Source of the DNA: Rathayibacter caricis DSM 15933
GTDB taxonomy: Bacteria > Actinomycetota > Actinomycetes > Actinomycetales > Microbacteriaceae
Reading direction: 5' to 3'
Length of the DNA stretch: 64,000 nucleotides
Assembly (NCBI RefSeq): GCF_003044275.1
Contig: NZ_PZPL01000001.1
Location: 2,046,001-2,110,000, forward strand
Part shown: positions 53,492 through 62,746 of the stretch, piece by piece
How the letters are laid out: the number at the start of each line of letters is the position of its first letter
How positions within the stretch are numbered: position 1 is the first letter of the stretch
Notes under the pieces: model-generated
What the model was told of the DNA's origin: nothing
What the model saw: the letters and a program-made list of their open reading frames with translations, nothing else
Databases searched by the model: none
Translations under genes and position numbers: made by a program

Positions 53492-53598
53492 TCCGGAGCC
53501 TCGCGGCGAGGATGGAGGGAACGGGGAGCGTCGACTGCCATCATCGGAGCCCGGTGGTCGACCCCCGCCGATCGCCCCGTGTCGAGAGGAGGAGCCCC

Positions 53599-54483
53599 GT
53601 GTCCACCCGCGCCCGCATCACCCGCCGCTGGCTCACCTCCGCCGTGCTCGCCGCCCTCGGGGTCGCGCTCGTCTACTGGATCGCCGTGCTCACGCCGCAG
53701 GGCCAGGCGGCCGAGAACTCCGGGCTCCGCGGGGCGGACCTCGTCTTCGGACGGGCGACCGGCGCGGCCGCCGGCGCGCTGGCCGACGTCACTCCGGTGT
53801 CGATGATCGCCGGAGCACTCCTGGCCGCGTCGATCGCGCTGATCCGCCGGCGCCCCGCCCTGGCGATCGCCTCCGTCGGCTCGATCGTGCTGACCGCCGG
53901 GCTCACCCAGCTGCTGAAGAACATCGTCCTCGAGCGGCCGCTCCTCGTCGAGACGGACGCCTGGTACACCGGCGGGAGCTTCCCGAGTGGGCACACGGCG
54001 GCCGCGGTCTCGGTCGTCTTCGCGTTGGCGATGGTGCTGCCGGCGCGCGGGCGCACGGTCGTGCTGCTGCTGGGAGGCGCGGTCGTGATCCTGGTCGGCA
54101 ACCTCACCATGGCGGCGTCCTGGCACCGCGCGAGCGACGTGCTGGGTGCCGACCTCGTGGCGCTCGCCTCCGCCTCGCTCGCCTGCGCCTGGCTCTCGAC
54201 GCGGGCGCAGCTCGGCCGGGCTCCGCGCCGCAGCACGCGCCGCGGGGTGAACCGGCTGCTGCTTGTCTGCTCGGCGGTCGTGGTGGTGGTCCTCGCCGGA
54301 CTCGCCGTGCAGGGCATCCAGTACTACCCCGACGACACGAAGGACCTCACCGCGTTCGCGCTGCAGCAGCTGCTCGCGGTGTCGACCTCGACGATCGCCC
54401 TCGTGGGCTTCTCGCTCGCCTGGCGCGGGCTGGACGTGGGTGGTTCGCTGACGGCGTCGACGGCCCGCCCCCGGGCGGTCTGA
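53599..54483 (+). CDS. PAP2-family phosphatase, multi-pass membrane protein
   Basis: This 294-residue integral membrane phosphatase carries the three PAP2 signature pieces: KNIVLERPLLV, GGSFPSGHTAAAVS and SWHRASDVLGADLV. It has about six membrane segments. The likely substrate is a lipid or polyprenyl phosphate at the outer face. GTG at 53599 is chosen because of the GAGGAGGAGCC ribosome site; the frame is open much further upstream but overlaps the GDPD gene. A second PAP2 gene is at 56994. Confidence 0.9.
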   Translation: MSTRARITRRWLTSAVLAALGVALVYWIAVLTPQGQAAENSGLRGADLVFGRATGAAAGALADVTPVSMIAGALLAASIALIRRRPALAIASVGSIVLTAGLTQLLKNIVLERPLLVETDAWYTGGSFPSGHTAAAVSVVFALAMVLPARGRTVVLLLGGAVVILVGNLTMAASWHRASDVLGADLVALASASLACAWLSTRAQLGRAPRRSTRRGVNRLLLVCSAVVVVVLAGLAVQGIQYYPDDTKDLTAFALQQLLAVSTSTIALVGFSLAWRGLDVGGSLTASTARPRAV

Positions 54484-54526
54484 CCCGGCCCCGGGTGTCG
54501 GAGGGTCGATCTACACTCGGAGGGAC

Positions 54527-56980
54527 ATGAGCTTCCTCTTCGATCCGAGCGATTCCCGAGCCACCCCGGTCGTCCTCGCCGCACCCGGCCGCGACGGCGC
54601 CTCCTTCAGCGATCCGGCGCACGAGCAGCTCGTCGCGGGACTCAATCCGCAGCAGCGCGAGGCTGTCGAGTACCGCGGCGACGCGCTGCTGATCGTCGCG
54701 GGCGCGGGCTCCGGCAAGACCAGCGTGCTGACCCGTCGCATCGCGAGCCTCCTCGGCAACGGCGAGGCCTGGCCGAGCCAGATCCTCGCGATCACGTTCA
54801 CCAACAAGGCGGCGGCCGAGATGCGCGAGCGCGTCGAGAAGCTCGTCGGGCAGAGCGCCGAGGGGATGTGGATCTCGACCTTCCACTCCGCGTGCGTGCG
54901 GATCCTGCGGCGCGAGGCCGAGAACTTCGGCATGACGAAGTCGTTCACCATCTACGACTCCGGCGATCAGCGCGCACTGCTCAAGCGGATCGTGAAGGAC
55001 CTCGAGGCCGACTCGCTCGGCATCACGGTCGCCAGCGCCTCGTCGAAGATCTCGAAGCTCAAGAACGAGCTCGCCGATGTCGACTCCTACGCGCGCACCG
55101 CGAACATGAGCGACCCCAACGAGGAGATGTTCCTCCAGGTCTTCCGCGCCTACTCGCGGGCGCTCGAGAGCGCGAACGCGTTCGACTTCGACGACCTCAT
55201 CGCGCAGACGGTCTACCTCTTCCGGGCCTTCCCGCACGTCGCGGCCAAGTACCAGCGGCGTTTCCGCCACGTGCTGGTCGACGAGTACCAGGACACCAAC
55301 CACGCGCAGTACTCGCTGATCCACGAGCTGACCCGCCCGGTGCCGCGGGCGACGATCGACGCGGCGCAGTTCGACCGTCCGTACCGCGGCCCGGTCACGG
55401 CCGACGGGTCGATCCCCGGCGCCTCCCTCACGGTCGTCGGCGACTCCGACCAGTCGATCTACGCGTTCCGCGGCGCCGACATCCGCAACATCGTCGAGTT
55501 CGAGCGCGACTTCCCCGGCTGCCGGGTGATCCTGCTCGAGCAGAACTACCGCTCGACCCAGAACATCCTCTCGGCCGCCAACGCCGTGATCTCGAACAAC
55601 TTCGACCGCCGCGCGAAGAACCTCTGGTCCTCCAGCGGCGACGGCGAGAAGATCATCGGCTACACGGGCTACTCCGGACACGATGAGGCCCAGTTCGTCG
55701 TCGACGAGATCGCCCGGCTGCACGCGGCCGGCACGGGGTACGACGAGATCGCCGTGTTCTACCGCACCAACGCTCAGACCCGTGCGCTGGAGGAGATCTT
55801 CATCCGCTCGGCCCTGCCCTACCGGATCCTGGGCGGCACCAAGTTCTACGAGCGCGCCGAGATCAAGGACGCGCTCGCCTACCTCATCACCGTCGCCAAC
55901 CCCGCCGACGTGCTGGCGCTGCGGCGGATCATGAACACCCCCAAGCGCGGCATCGGCCCGGCGACGGAGGCGCAGCTGCAGTCGTTCGCCGACACCAACG
56001 GAGTGACCCTCCGCGAATCGATGCGCAACGCCGGGTCGCTCGGCATGGGTCCGAAGGTCACGAAGGCGATCGTCGATCTGGCGACGCTGCTCGACGAGTG
56101 CGCCATGATGCTCGACCCCGGCCGCCCCGAGGGCGAGGCGAAGGTGCACGAGGTGCTCACGGCGCTCCTGACGCGCAGCGGCTACCTCGACATGCTGCGG
56201 GCGAGCCGCGATCCGCAGGACGAGGCGCGCGCCGAGAACGTCGACGAGCTCATCGCCGTGACCAAGGAGTTCGCGCGCAACAACCCCGACGGCGGCCTGG
56301 TCGACTTCCTCACCGAGGTGTCGCTCGTCGCCGCGGCGGACGACCTCGAGGACGACTCGGGCACCGTCTCGCTGATGACGCTGCACACCGCGAAGGGCCT
56401 CGAGTACGACGCCGTGTTCCTCACCGGGATCGAGGAGGACCTCCTCCCGCACCGCATCTCGGCGAACGAGCCCGGCGGTCCGGCCGAGGAGCGGCGGCTG
56501 TTCTACGTCGGCATCACCCGCGCGCGCAAGCGGCTCTACCTCTCGCTGGCGATGACGCGCGCGCAGTACGGCGAGACGTCGGTCGCGATGCCGAGCCGCT
56601 TCCTCCAGGAGATCCCCGGGGAGCTGATCGAGTGGCGGCAGTCGCCCGGCGCGGCGACGTCGCGCGGAGGCACCCAGCCGCGGGCCCTGAACGCGCAGCG
56701 CCCCGGCTTCGGCCGCTCCCGCTCGAACTCCGAGTTCCGCGAGGCGCTCGCCGCGGCGCCGAAGGCCAAGGCCGAGTTCCCCAACCGCATCACGGGCATG
56801 GTCCGCGACAACGGCGACCTCGAGCTGATCGCGGGCGACCGCATCCGGCACACCGACTTCGGCGAGGGCCGCGTGAACGCGGTCACCGGCGAGGGCACCA
56901 AGCGCGTCGCGCACGTGCTGTTCGACCAGGTCGGCGCGAAGAAGCTGCTGATCAAGGTCGCTCCGATCGAGAAGCTGTGA
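54527..56980 (+). CDS. pcrA: ATP-dependent DNA helicase UvrD/PcrA
   Basis: This 817-residue SF1A helicase unwinds DNA 3'-5' in nucleotide-excision and mismatch-type repair and removes stalled complexes. Walker A is GAGSGKT (59-65) and Walker B is DEYQDTNHAQY (D252, E253). Other motifs are LLEQNYRSTQNIL, LMTLHTAKGLEYDAVFLTG and FYVGITRARKRLYLSLA. The C-terminus (DRIRHTDFGEGRVNAVTGEG) is the Tudor-like module that in PcrA binds RNA polymerase. A -10-like TACACT lies 9 nt before the ATG with GGAGGG between. Confidence 0.96.
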   Translation: MSFLFDPSDSRATPVVLAAPGRDGASFSDPAHEQLVAGLNPQQREAVEYRGDALLIVAGAGSGKTSVLTRRIASLLGNGEAWPSQILAITFTNKAAAEMRERVEKLVGQSAEGMWISTFHSACVRILRREAENFGMTKSFTIYDSGDQRALLKRIVKDLEADSLGITVASASSKISKLKNELADVDSYARTANMSDPNEEMFLQVFRAYSRALESANAFDFDDLIAQTVYLFRAFPHVAAKYQRRFRHVLVDEYQDTNHAQYSLIHELTRPVPRATIDAAQFDRPYRGPVTADGSIPGASLTVVGDSDQSIYAFRGADIRNIVEFERDFPGCRVILLEQNYRSTQNILSAANAVISNNFDRRAKNLWSSSGDGEKIIGYTGYSGHDEAQFVVDEIARLHAAGTGYDEIAVFYRTNAQTRALEEIFIRSALPYRILGGTKFYERAEIKDALAYLITVANPADVLALRRIMNTPKRGIGPATEAQLQSFADTNGVTLRESMRNAGSLGMGPKVTKAIVDLATLLDECAMMLDPGRPEGEAKVHEVLTALLTRSGYLDMLRASRDPQDEARAENVDELIAVTKEFARNNPDGGLVDFLTEVSLVAAADDLEDDSGTVSLMTLHTAKGLEYDAVFLTGIEEDLLPHRISANEPGGPAEERRLFYVGITRARKRLYLSLAMTRAQYGETSVAMPSRFLQEIPGELIEWRQSPGAATSRGGTQPRALNAQRPGFGRSRSNSEFREALAAAPKAKAEFPNRITGMVRDNGDLELIAGDRIRHTDFGEGRVNAVTGEGTKRVAHVLFDQVGAKKLLIKVAPIEKL

Positions 56981-56993
56981 GGCGCGCGGCGTC

Positions 56994-57605
56994 GTGAGGC
57001 CGCGGGTCGGACGCCGGTCTCGGAGCGACGCCGCGGCGCGGTTCGCGACCGAGGCGTTCTCGCCGGCGGTGCTCGCGGTCGTCGTGCCGATCGCGGTCGG
57101 GGCGCGGGTCGCGGATCCGCCCCTCGTGGGAGTGGGATGGGGCGCACTCGCGGCGCTGTTCGTCGGCGTCCTGCCGTACCTCGCGATCCGGCTGCTGCTG
57201 CGCGCCGGGCGGATCACGGGCGACCACCACGTCCCGGAGCGACGCGAGCGCGCTCTGCCGATCGCCCTGGCGCTCGTGTCGATCGTGGTCGGCCTCGTGC
57301 TGCTCGCGGCACTCGGGGCTCCCGCCGCGGTGACGACCTTCGGCCTCGTCACCGTCGCGGTCGTCGTGGCGGTCGGAGTGGTCAACCTCGCGTGGAAGCT
57401 GTCCGGCCACGCCGCGGTCGTCGCGACCTGCGCCGTCGTGGTGCTGATCGCCTACGGACCGTGGTCGCTGCTCGTATCGGTGCCCGTCCTGCTCTGGACC
57501 GGCTGGTCGCGCGTGCGGCTCGGCGCGCACACTCCGGCGCAGGTCGCGGCGGGCGCGGCGACCGGCGCGGTGCTCGCCTCCGTGGTCTGGTCGCTGCTCG
57601 GCTGA
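56994..57605 (+). CDS. PAP2-like membrane phosphatase (second copy)
   Basis: This 203-residue membrane protein has PAP2-type pieces LAWKLSGHAAVVATCAV and WSRVRLGAHTPAQVAAGAAT, matching the SGH and SRxxLGxHTxxQV signatures, but the first KxxxxxxRP motif is not clear. It starts with GTG 13 bp after the pcrA stop and is probably co-transcribed with it. The proteins in this class act on lipid or sugar phosphates at the membrane. It is shorter than, and only distantly similar to, the PAP2 protein at 53599. Confidence 0.8.
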   Translation: MRPRVGRRSRSDAAARFATEAFSPAVLAVVVPIAVGARVADPPLVGVGWGALAALFVGVLPYLAIRLLLRAGRITGDHHVPERRERALPIALALVSIVVGLVLLAALGAPAAVTTFGLVTVAVVVAVGVVNLAWKLSGHAAVVATCAVVVLIAYGPWSLLVSVPVLLWTGWSRVRLGAHTPAQVAAGAATGAVLASVVWSLLG

Positions 57606-57618
57606 CGGCTCGCCGCCA

Positions 57619-57675
57619 CGAGATGCCACTCCGGTACGAGACACGCCGCGAGGCGCGTACCGGAGTGGTATCTCG
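57619..57675. repeat. 20-bp-arm palindrome between convergent genes
   Basis: Arms 57619-57638 (CGAGATGCCACTCCGGTACG) and 57656-57675 are complementary at 19 of 20 positions around a 17-nt centre. It occupies most of the 79-bp gap between the PAP2 and acyl-CoA ligase genes and probably terminates both. Part of the right side (GAGGCGCGTACCGG) recurs at 5463-5476 beside lepB, suggesting a dispersed family. Confidence 0.75.
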
Positions 57676-57684
57676 GAGGGACGG

Positions 57685-59277
57685 TCAGGAGTAGCGGGCG
57701 ACCAGTTCGCGCTTGAGCACCTTCCCGCTCGGGCCCAGCGGCAGGGCGTCGACGAACTCGATGCGGCGGGGGAACTTGAAGGCGGCGAGGTGCTCGTTCG
57801 CGAAGGCGATCAGCTCGTCGGCGCCGACCTCGGCCGACGGGGCGAGGACCACGGCGGCGACGATCTCCTGCCCGTGCATCTCGTCCGCGACTCCGAAGAC
57901 CGCCGCATTGGCGACGGAGGGGTGGCCGATCAGCACCTCCTCCACCTCGCGCGGGTACACGTTGTAGCCGTTGCGGATGATCATGTCCTTCGTGCGGTCC
58001 AGGATCCGCACGTAGTCCTCGTCGTCCTTCGTGCCGAGATCGCCGGTGCGGAACCAGCCGTCGACGACGGCCTCGGCGCTCGCCGCCGCGTTGCCGAGGT
58101 AGCCCTTCATCAGGTTGTGGCCGCGCACGACGATCTCGCCGAGCTCGCCGCGGGGGAGCAGCTCGATCCGATCGGTCACCTCGGGTCGGGCGACCTCGAC
58201 CTCGACGCCCCAGATCGGAGTGCCGACGGTGCCGGCGCGCGGCGGGACCCCCACGTGGTTGAAGGTGGCGACGGGGGAGGTCTCGGTGAGCCCGTAGCCC
58301 TCGTAGATCTCGACCCCGAACACCTCGCGGAACCGCTCGATGATCGCGAGCGGCAGCGATGCTCCTCCGGAGACCGCGTAGCGCAGCGGCGGGCGATCCG
58401 GCCGTCTGGTCGCGGCGTCGAGCAGCGCCACGTACATGGTCGGAACGCCCTCGAACACCGTGCACTCGTGCGCGATCATCGCCTCGAGAGCGGCGTCGCC
58501 GTCGAACTTCGGCACCAGCACCACCGTCGCCGCCGTGCGGAAGGCCGTGTTCATCGCGCAGACCTGCCCGAAGGTGTGGAACAGGGGCAGCGCGCCGAGG
58601 ACGACGTCCCCGCGGTGCAGGTCGAAGGTGTTCATCAGCAGCACGTCCGACTGCGACACGATCGCGAAGTGCGTCCCCTCCGCTCCCTTCGGACGGCCCG
58701 TCGTGCCGCTCGTGTAGAGGATCGTCGCGGTGTCGGAGGGCTCGCGCGGGACGTATCCGTCGATCGGAGCGGCCTCGGCGGCGAGGTCCTCGAGACGAGG
58801 GAACGGCCACCCGGTGCCGTCCGGCACCATCACGCTGAGCACGGGGACGTCGACGAGAGCGGCCCCGGCCGCCCCCTCGGGCAGGAGCGGTGCAGCGCAG
58901 ATCAGCGCGGAGGCGCCGGAGTCGCGGAGCACGTACGCGATCTCGTCGTGCTTGAGGAGGGCGTGCACCGGCACGACCACCGCCCCGAGCGCGAGGACGG
59001 CGAAGTAGCCTCGCGGAAAATCGGGCACGTTCGGCACGAGCAGCGCGACGCGATCGCCGGGACCGATCCCGTGGGCGCGCAGGGCTCCGGCGTAGGCCCG
59101 GGTCTGGTCCCAGAGCGTGGCGTAGTCGACGGCGAGCGGACCCACGCGGATCGCGATCGTGGTCGGCGTCCGTCGCGCCGCCTCCGCGAGGATCGCGGCG
59201 ACCGAGAGGGTGCCGAAGCCGGTCGGGGCGGGCGGGGCCGCGGGAGCCTCCGCAGGTCGTGGTTCGGCGATGCTCAT
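57685..59277 (-). CDS. Long-chain fatty-acid-CoA ligase / AMP-binding enzyme
   Basis: This 530-residue adenylate-forming enzyme activates a carboxylic acid to its CoA thioester. The phosphate loop is ILYTSGTTGRPKGAEGTHFA. Further motifs are YEGYGLTETSPVATFNHVG, DGWFRTGDLGTKDDEDYVRI (TGD motif), and the C-terminal catalytic Lys in LGPSGKVLKRELV. The features fit long-chain or medium-chain fatty acids, but the precise acid is not readable. It is convergent with the PAP2 gene across a palindrome. Confidence 0.9.
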   Translation of the reverse strand: MSIAEPRPAEAPAAPPAPTGFGTLSVAAILAEAARRTPTTIAIRVGPLAVDYATLWDQTRAYAGALRAHGIGPGDRVALLVPNVPDFPRGYFAVLALGAVVVPVHALLKHDEIAYVLRDSGASALICAAPLLPEGAAGAALVDVPVLSVMVPDGTGWPFPRLEDLAAEAAPIDGYVPREPSDTATILYTSGTTGRPKGAEGTHFAIVSQSDVLLMNTFDLHRGDVVLGALPLFHTFGQVCAMNTAFRTAATVVLVPKFDGDAALEAMIAHECTVFEGVPTMYVALLDAATRRPDRPPLRYAVSGGASLPLAIIERFREVFGVEIYEGYGLTETSPVATFNHVGVPPRAGTVGTPIWGVEVEVARPEVTDRIELLPRGELGEIVVRGHNLMKGYLGNAAASAEAVVDGWFRTGDLGTKDDEDYVRILDRTKDMIIRNGYNVYPREVEEVLIGHPSVANAAVFGVADEMHGQEIVAAVVLAPSAEVGADELIAFANEHLAAFKFPRRIEFVDALPLGPSGKVLKRELVARYS

Positions 59278-59370
59278 GGGTGCTCCCGTCGTCGTCGACA
59301 GCCGCGGCGGATGCCGGGTGGTTCACCGTAGGACCGGCGCGTGCCCCGTTCAAGGGATCCCACCGGATGC

Positions 59371-60225
59371 TCAGCGCGTCAGTGCGCGGTGGCGGAGGAT
59401 CACGAGGGGACCCGGCACGGTCAGCGCGAGGCTGTGACTGACGGAGCCGAGCAGCAGCCGCAGGAACGCGCCGCGTCCGTGGCTGCCGACGACCAGCAGC
59501 CGCGCCTCCGCGGCGACCTCGCTCAGCTTCTCGACGGGGTTGCCGCGCACGAGCAGGTGCCGGATCTCGAGGTCGGGGCAGCTCTCGCCGAGGCCGACGA
59601 GGGACTCCGCGAGCACGAGGTCCTCGTCCTCCTCGATCGCGTCGATGACGCGGCGCTCGACCGGCACCGAGTCGGCCCACGCTCCGGGCAGCTGCCAGGC
59701 GTGGAGGGCGAGCAGGGGCTCGCCGAGCCGGTCGGCCTCCTTCGCCGCGAGCCTGATCGCCTCAAGCGAGACCTCGGATCCGTCGACGCCGACCGCGACT
59801 CCGCTGCGCCCCGTCGAGGCGGGTCCGGGGATGAGCGCCACCGCCGACCGCGATGCGGCGGCGACCCGGACGGCGACCGGCGCGGCCACCGAGAGTCCGC
59901 GCCGGGAGAGCGGATGCGCGCCCAGCACCAGCAGGGCGCCGGCGGGCGCGGCGTCGGCGAGCACGTGCACGGGATCGCCGTCGAGCAGCCTCACCCGTAC
60001 GGGGACCCCGGCGTACTCCCGCTCGGCGAGGGCCCGCGCCTCCTCCAGCACCGCACCCGCCGCGCGGCGCTGCTCGGCGGCCGCCTCGGCGATCCGGCCG
60101 CGCGCCGGCTCGACGACGCCCACGAGCTCCGCGGGCAGCCGATGGCCCCGCGCGTAGTCGAGCGCCCAGCGCAGGGCGTCCGTGCTCCGATCCGATCCGC
60201 TGACTCCGACCACGACCGCGTCCAT
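59371..60225 (-). CDS. Universal stress protein with two USP domains
   Basis: This 284-residue protein has two tandem Usp domains (VVVGVSGSDRSTDALRWALD; VAVGVDGSEVSLEAIRLAAK). The second contains the ATP-binding signature GSHGRGAFLRLLLGSVSHS (GxxG-x9-GS type). The first domain's equivalent (GAHPLSRRGL) is degenerate, so only one nucleotide site is likely. ATG 60225 is chosen because an AGGAGG site lies 7 nt upstream, overlapping the alternative ATG at 60240. Usp proteins respond to dormancy, hypoxia and stress. Confidence 0.88.
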   Translation of the reverse strand: MDAVVVGVSGSDRSTDALRWALDYARGHRLPAELVGVVEPARGRIAEAAAEQRRAAGAVLEEARALAEREYAGVPVRVRLLDGDPVHVLADAAPAGALLVLGAHPLSRRGLSVAAPVAVRVAAASRSAVALIPGPASTGRSGVAVGVDGSEVSLEAIRLAAKEADRLGEPLLALHAWQLPGAWADSVPVERRVIDAIEEDEDLVLAESLVGLGESCPDLEIRHLLVRGNPVEKLSEVAAEARLLVVGSHGRGAFLRLLLGSVSHSLALTVPGPLVILRHRALTR

Positions 60226-60317
60226 GCTGCGCCTCCTCATCGAGTGCTGCTCCGAGCCGCATTCTCCTCCACCGCAGGCCTCGGCGGGAGTGCTGGAGCC
60301 GGATCCGAGGGGCGCCG

Positions 60318-60323
60318 TAGGGT
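60318..60323 (+). promoter_or_regulatory. Leaderless promoter -10 of 98-aa gene
   Basis: TAGGGT is followed by 6 nt and the ATG at 60330, with no ribosome site. This supports the small frame as a real gene. Confidence 0.5.
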
Positions 60324-60329
60324 CGTGGC

Positions 60330-60626
60330 ATGCGAGGCGAGGCGACCCTGTACACGGATGCGATCGCGACGGCTCCGTTCGCCCTCGCGGTCATCGCGGA
60401 GGCGACCGGGTCGCGGGTGATCGGAGCGCGCACCGCGGATGCGCACGTCCCCCTCTACAGCGGGCCGACGAGCGCCCGGGTCTCGGTCGCGGGCTTCGGC
60501 GACAGCGTGCCGATCGCCGTCGACGTGCGCGACGAGCGGGGCGTCGAGGAGGCGCGGGCCGCCGCGCAGGCACTGGGTCTCGAGCTCGCCGCCTATGCGG
60601 GCTGGAGCATCACGGCAGGGTTCTAG
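60330..60626 (+). CDS. Protein of unknown function (98 aa)
   Basis: This 98-residue protein begins MRGEATLYTDAIATAPFALA and ends LAAYAGWSITAGF. It is a small alpha/beta-looking protein with no signal peptide, membrane segment or familiar motif. A leaderless-type -10 box lies 6 nt upstream. Its stop codon shares the palindrome CTAG (60623-60626) with the stop of the converging MpaB-type gene. I do not recognise it; moderate Ala and Gly content and a normal codon pattern argue that it is real. Confidence 0.6.
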   Translation: MRGEATLYTDAIATAPFALAVIAEATGSRVIGARTADAHVPLYSGPTSARVSVAGFGDSVPIAVDVRDERGVEEARAAAQALGLELAAYAGWSITAGF

Positions 60627-61405
60627 AGAGAGGACTCGCGGCGCACCTGCGCCAGGTAGAAGCGACTCGGCGACGTCCGCACGACCGCCGGGAGCCGACG
60701 GTAGACGGCGAAGGTCATGCCGAGCGCCCGGTCGAAGCGCCGCTGCTGCCGCTCGCTCCAGCGGAAGCCGAACGCTTCCCGCAGCGCCGGCGGGAGGAGC
60801 CCCGCGGTGATCAGCCGCAGGTACGGGCCGAGCGGGCGGAGGTACCACGCGGCGATCGCTCCACCGAGGAGGTCGTGCGCGACGCGGCGCGCATCCGGCG
60901 TGACGCGCAGGCGCTCCACCTGCTCGTCCCAGTAGGCGTCGAACGCCGCCCGGTCGGCCGGCCAGGCCGCGTCCGCCATCTGCAGCGAGGTGCCGACCAC
61001 CCGCGAGCGGTCGACGAGATCGTCCGCCTGCTCCCGGGTCATCGGCCCGAACGCGCCCTCGTACAGCTGCAGCATCGACTGCGTGAGGGTCGCCGCGACC
61101 CAGCGCTGCAGCTCCGGATCGAAGGCGCTGTACCCGGGGCCGCGGACCGGGCCGTGCGCGCGGTTCACCCGGCGGCGCACCGCGCGGACGTCGTCCGGGG
61201 AGCCGTAGTGCAGCGCGTAGAGGTAGGAGAGGGTGCCGTGCAGGCGTCCCAGCGCCCGGTGGACGAAGTCGGAGTGCTGGGCCACGCCCGCGCCGACAGC
61301 GGGATGCGCGATCTGCAGCAGGATCGCGCGGGCGCCGGCGATCAGGAAGACGCCCTCGCGGAACACGTCGCGCTGCGCTCGGGAGCGGCGACGGAGCAGG
61401 GGCAT
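60623..61405 (-). CDS. Oxygenase MpaB-like / DUF2236 protein
   Basis: This 260-residue protein belongs to the DUF2236 family, which includes MpaB-like oxygenases and latex-clearing proteins. Family features are FLIAGARAILLQIAHPAVGA then GVAQHSDF, and DVRAVRRRVNRAHGPVRGPG, with scattered His residues and an all-helical composition. Members bind haem or di-iron and oxidise hydrophobic substrates; the substrate here is unknown. It is convergent with the 98-aa gene and divergent from sucC. The ATG at 61405 is the likely start. Confidence 0.85.
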   Translation of the reverse strand: MPLLRRRSRAQRDVFREGVFLIAGARAILLQIAHPAVGAGVAQHSDFVHRALGRLHGTLSYLYALHYGSPDDVRAVRRRVNRAHGPVRGPGYSAFDPELQRWVAATLTQSMLQLYEGAFGPMTREQADDLVDRSRVVGTSLQMADAAWPADRAAFDAYWDEQVERLRVTPDARRVAHDLLGGAIAAWYLRPLGPYLRLITAGLLPPALREAFGFRWSERQQRRFDRALGMTFAVYRRLPAVVRTSPSRFYLAQVRRESSL

Positions 61406-61548
61406 GCGACCACGCTACGCGGCGCGGGAAGCGCTCAGGGCGTGCGGAGTAGAGTTGTCGCGGCCCAGGACTGTGCCGAGACTCCGGCGCAGACGGGCCG
61501 CATCGGACTCGAAACGCAAGCGCGCTCGGCGCGGAATGGGAATGCAGC

Positions 61549-62712
61549 GTGGATCTCTTCGAATACCAGGCCCGTGATCTGTTCGAGAAGTACGGCGTCC
61601 CCGTGCTCCCCGGCATCGTCGCCGATACGCCCGAGGAGGTGCGCGCCGCGGCCGAGAAGCTCGGCGGCGTGACCGTCGTCAAGGCGCAGGTGAAGATCGG
61701 CGGACGCGGCAAGGCCGGCGGAGTCAAGGTCGCCAAGACCGCCGACGACGCCGAGGAGGCCGCGAAGTCGATCCTCGGCCTCGACATCAAGGGCCACGTC
61801 GTCAAGCGCGTCATGGTCGCCGGTGGCGCCCGCATCGCCCAGGAGTTCTACTTCTCGGTGCTGCTGGACCGCGCCAACCGCTCCTACCTCTCGCTCACCT
61901 CGTACGAGGGCGGCATGGAGATCGAGCAGCTCGCCGTCGAGCGTCCCGAGGCGCTCGCGCGCGTCGAGGTCGTCGCCGGCCAGGGCATCGACCTCGCCAA
62001 GGCCGAGGAGATCGCCCGCGCGGCGAAGTTCCCCGAGGAGCTGATCGGCAAGGTCGCCCCGGTCCTCGTGAAGCTCTACGACGTCTACACCGGCGAGGAC
62101 GCGACCCTCGTCGAGGTGAACCCGCTCGTCCTCACCGAGGAGGGCGACATCGTCGCACTCGACGGCAAGGTCTCGCTCGACGAGAACGCCGGCTTCCGCC
62201 ACCCCGAGCACGCTGCGCTCGAGGACAAGGACGCCGCCGACCCGCTCGAGGCGAAGGCCAAGGAGAACGACCTCAACTACGTGAAGCTCGACGGCGAGGT
62301 CGGCATCATCGGCAACGGCGCGGGCCTGGTCATGTCGACCCTCGACGTGGTCGCCTACGCGGGCGAGCGCCACGGCGGCGTGAAGCCCGCCAACTTCCTC
62401 GACATCGGAGGCGGAGCGTCCGCCCAGGTCATGGCGAACGGCCTCGACGTGATCCTCGGCGACGAGCAGGTCAAGAGCGTCTTCGTCAACGTCTTCGGCG
62501 GCATCACCGCGTGCGACGCCGTCGCCAACGGCATCCTGCAGGCGCTCGAGATTCTCGGCGATACCGCGACCAAGCCGCTCGTCGTCCGCCTGGACGGCAA
62601 CAAGGTGGAGGAGGGCCGCGCGATCCTGCAGGCCGCCGCCAACCCGCTCATCACGCTCGCCGCGACCATGGACGAGGGCGCCGACAAGGCCGCCGAACTC
62701 GCCGCCGCGTAA
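61549..62712 (+). CDS. sucC: Succinate-CoA ligase [ADP-forming] beta subunit
   Basis: SucC with SucD interconverts succinyl-CoA and succinate plus ATP in the TCA cycle. The 387-residue product starts [20 protein letters not shown]. The ATP-grasp region [20 protein letters not shown] and the C-terminal CoA-ligase-like domain ([39 protein letters not shown]) are conserved. GTG start at 61549 is supported by the family N-terminus. A -10-like TAGAGT lies at 61450-61455, giving a leader of about 90 nt. Confidence 0.97.
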   Translation: MDLFEYQARDLFEKYGVPVLPGIVADTPEEVRAAAEKLGGVTVVKAQVKIGGRGKAGGVKVAKTADDAEEAAKSILGLDIKGHVVKRVMVAGGARIAQEFYFSVLLDRANRSYLSLTSYEGGMEIEQLAVERPEALARVEVVAGQGIDLAKAEEIARAAKFPEELIGKVAPVLVKLYDVYTGEDATLVEVNPLVLTEEGDIVALDGKVSLDENAGFRHPEHAALEDKDAADPLEAKAKENDLNYVKLDGEVGIIGNGAGLVMSTLDVVAYAGERHGGVKPANFLDIGGGASAQVMANGLDVILGDEQVKSVFVNVFGGITACDAVANGILQALEILGDTATKPLVVRLDGNKVEEGRAILQAAANPLITLAATMDEGADKAAELAAA

Positions 62713-62746
62713 CGGACCCGACGACTCAAGGAATCAGAGAACAAGC

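Noticed and set aside
54347..57385. Minus-strand open frame of about 1010 codons opposite pcrA
   Set aside because: Same shadow-frame signature, with no recognisable domains and full overlap with the helicase.
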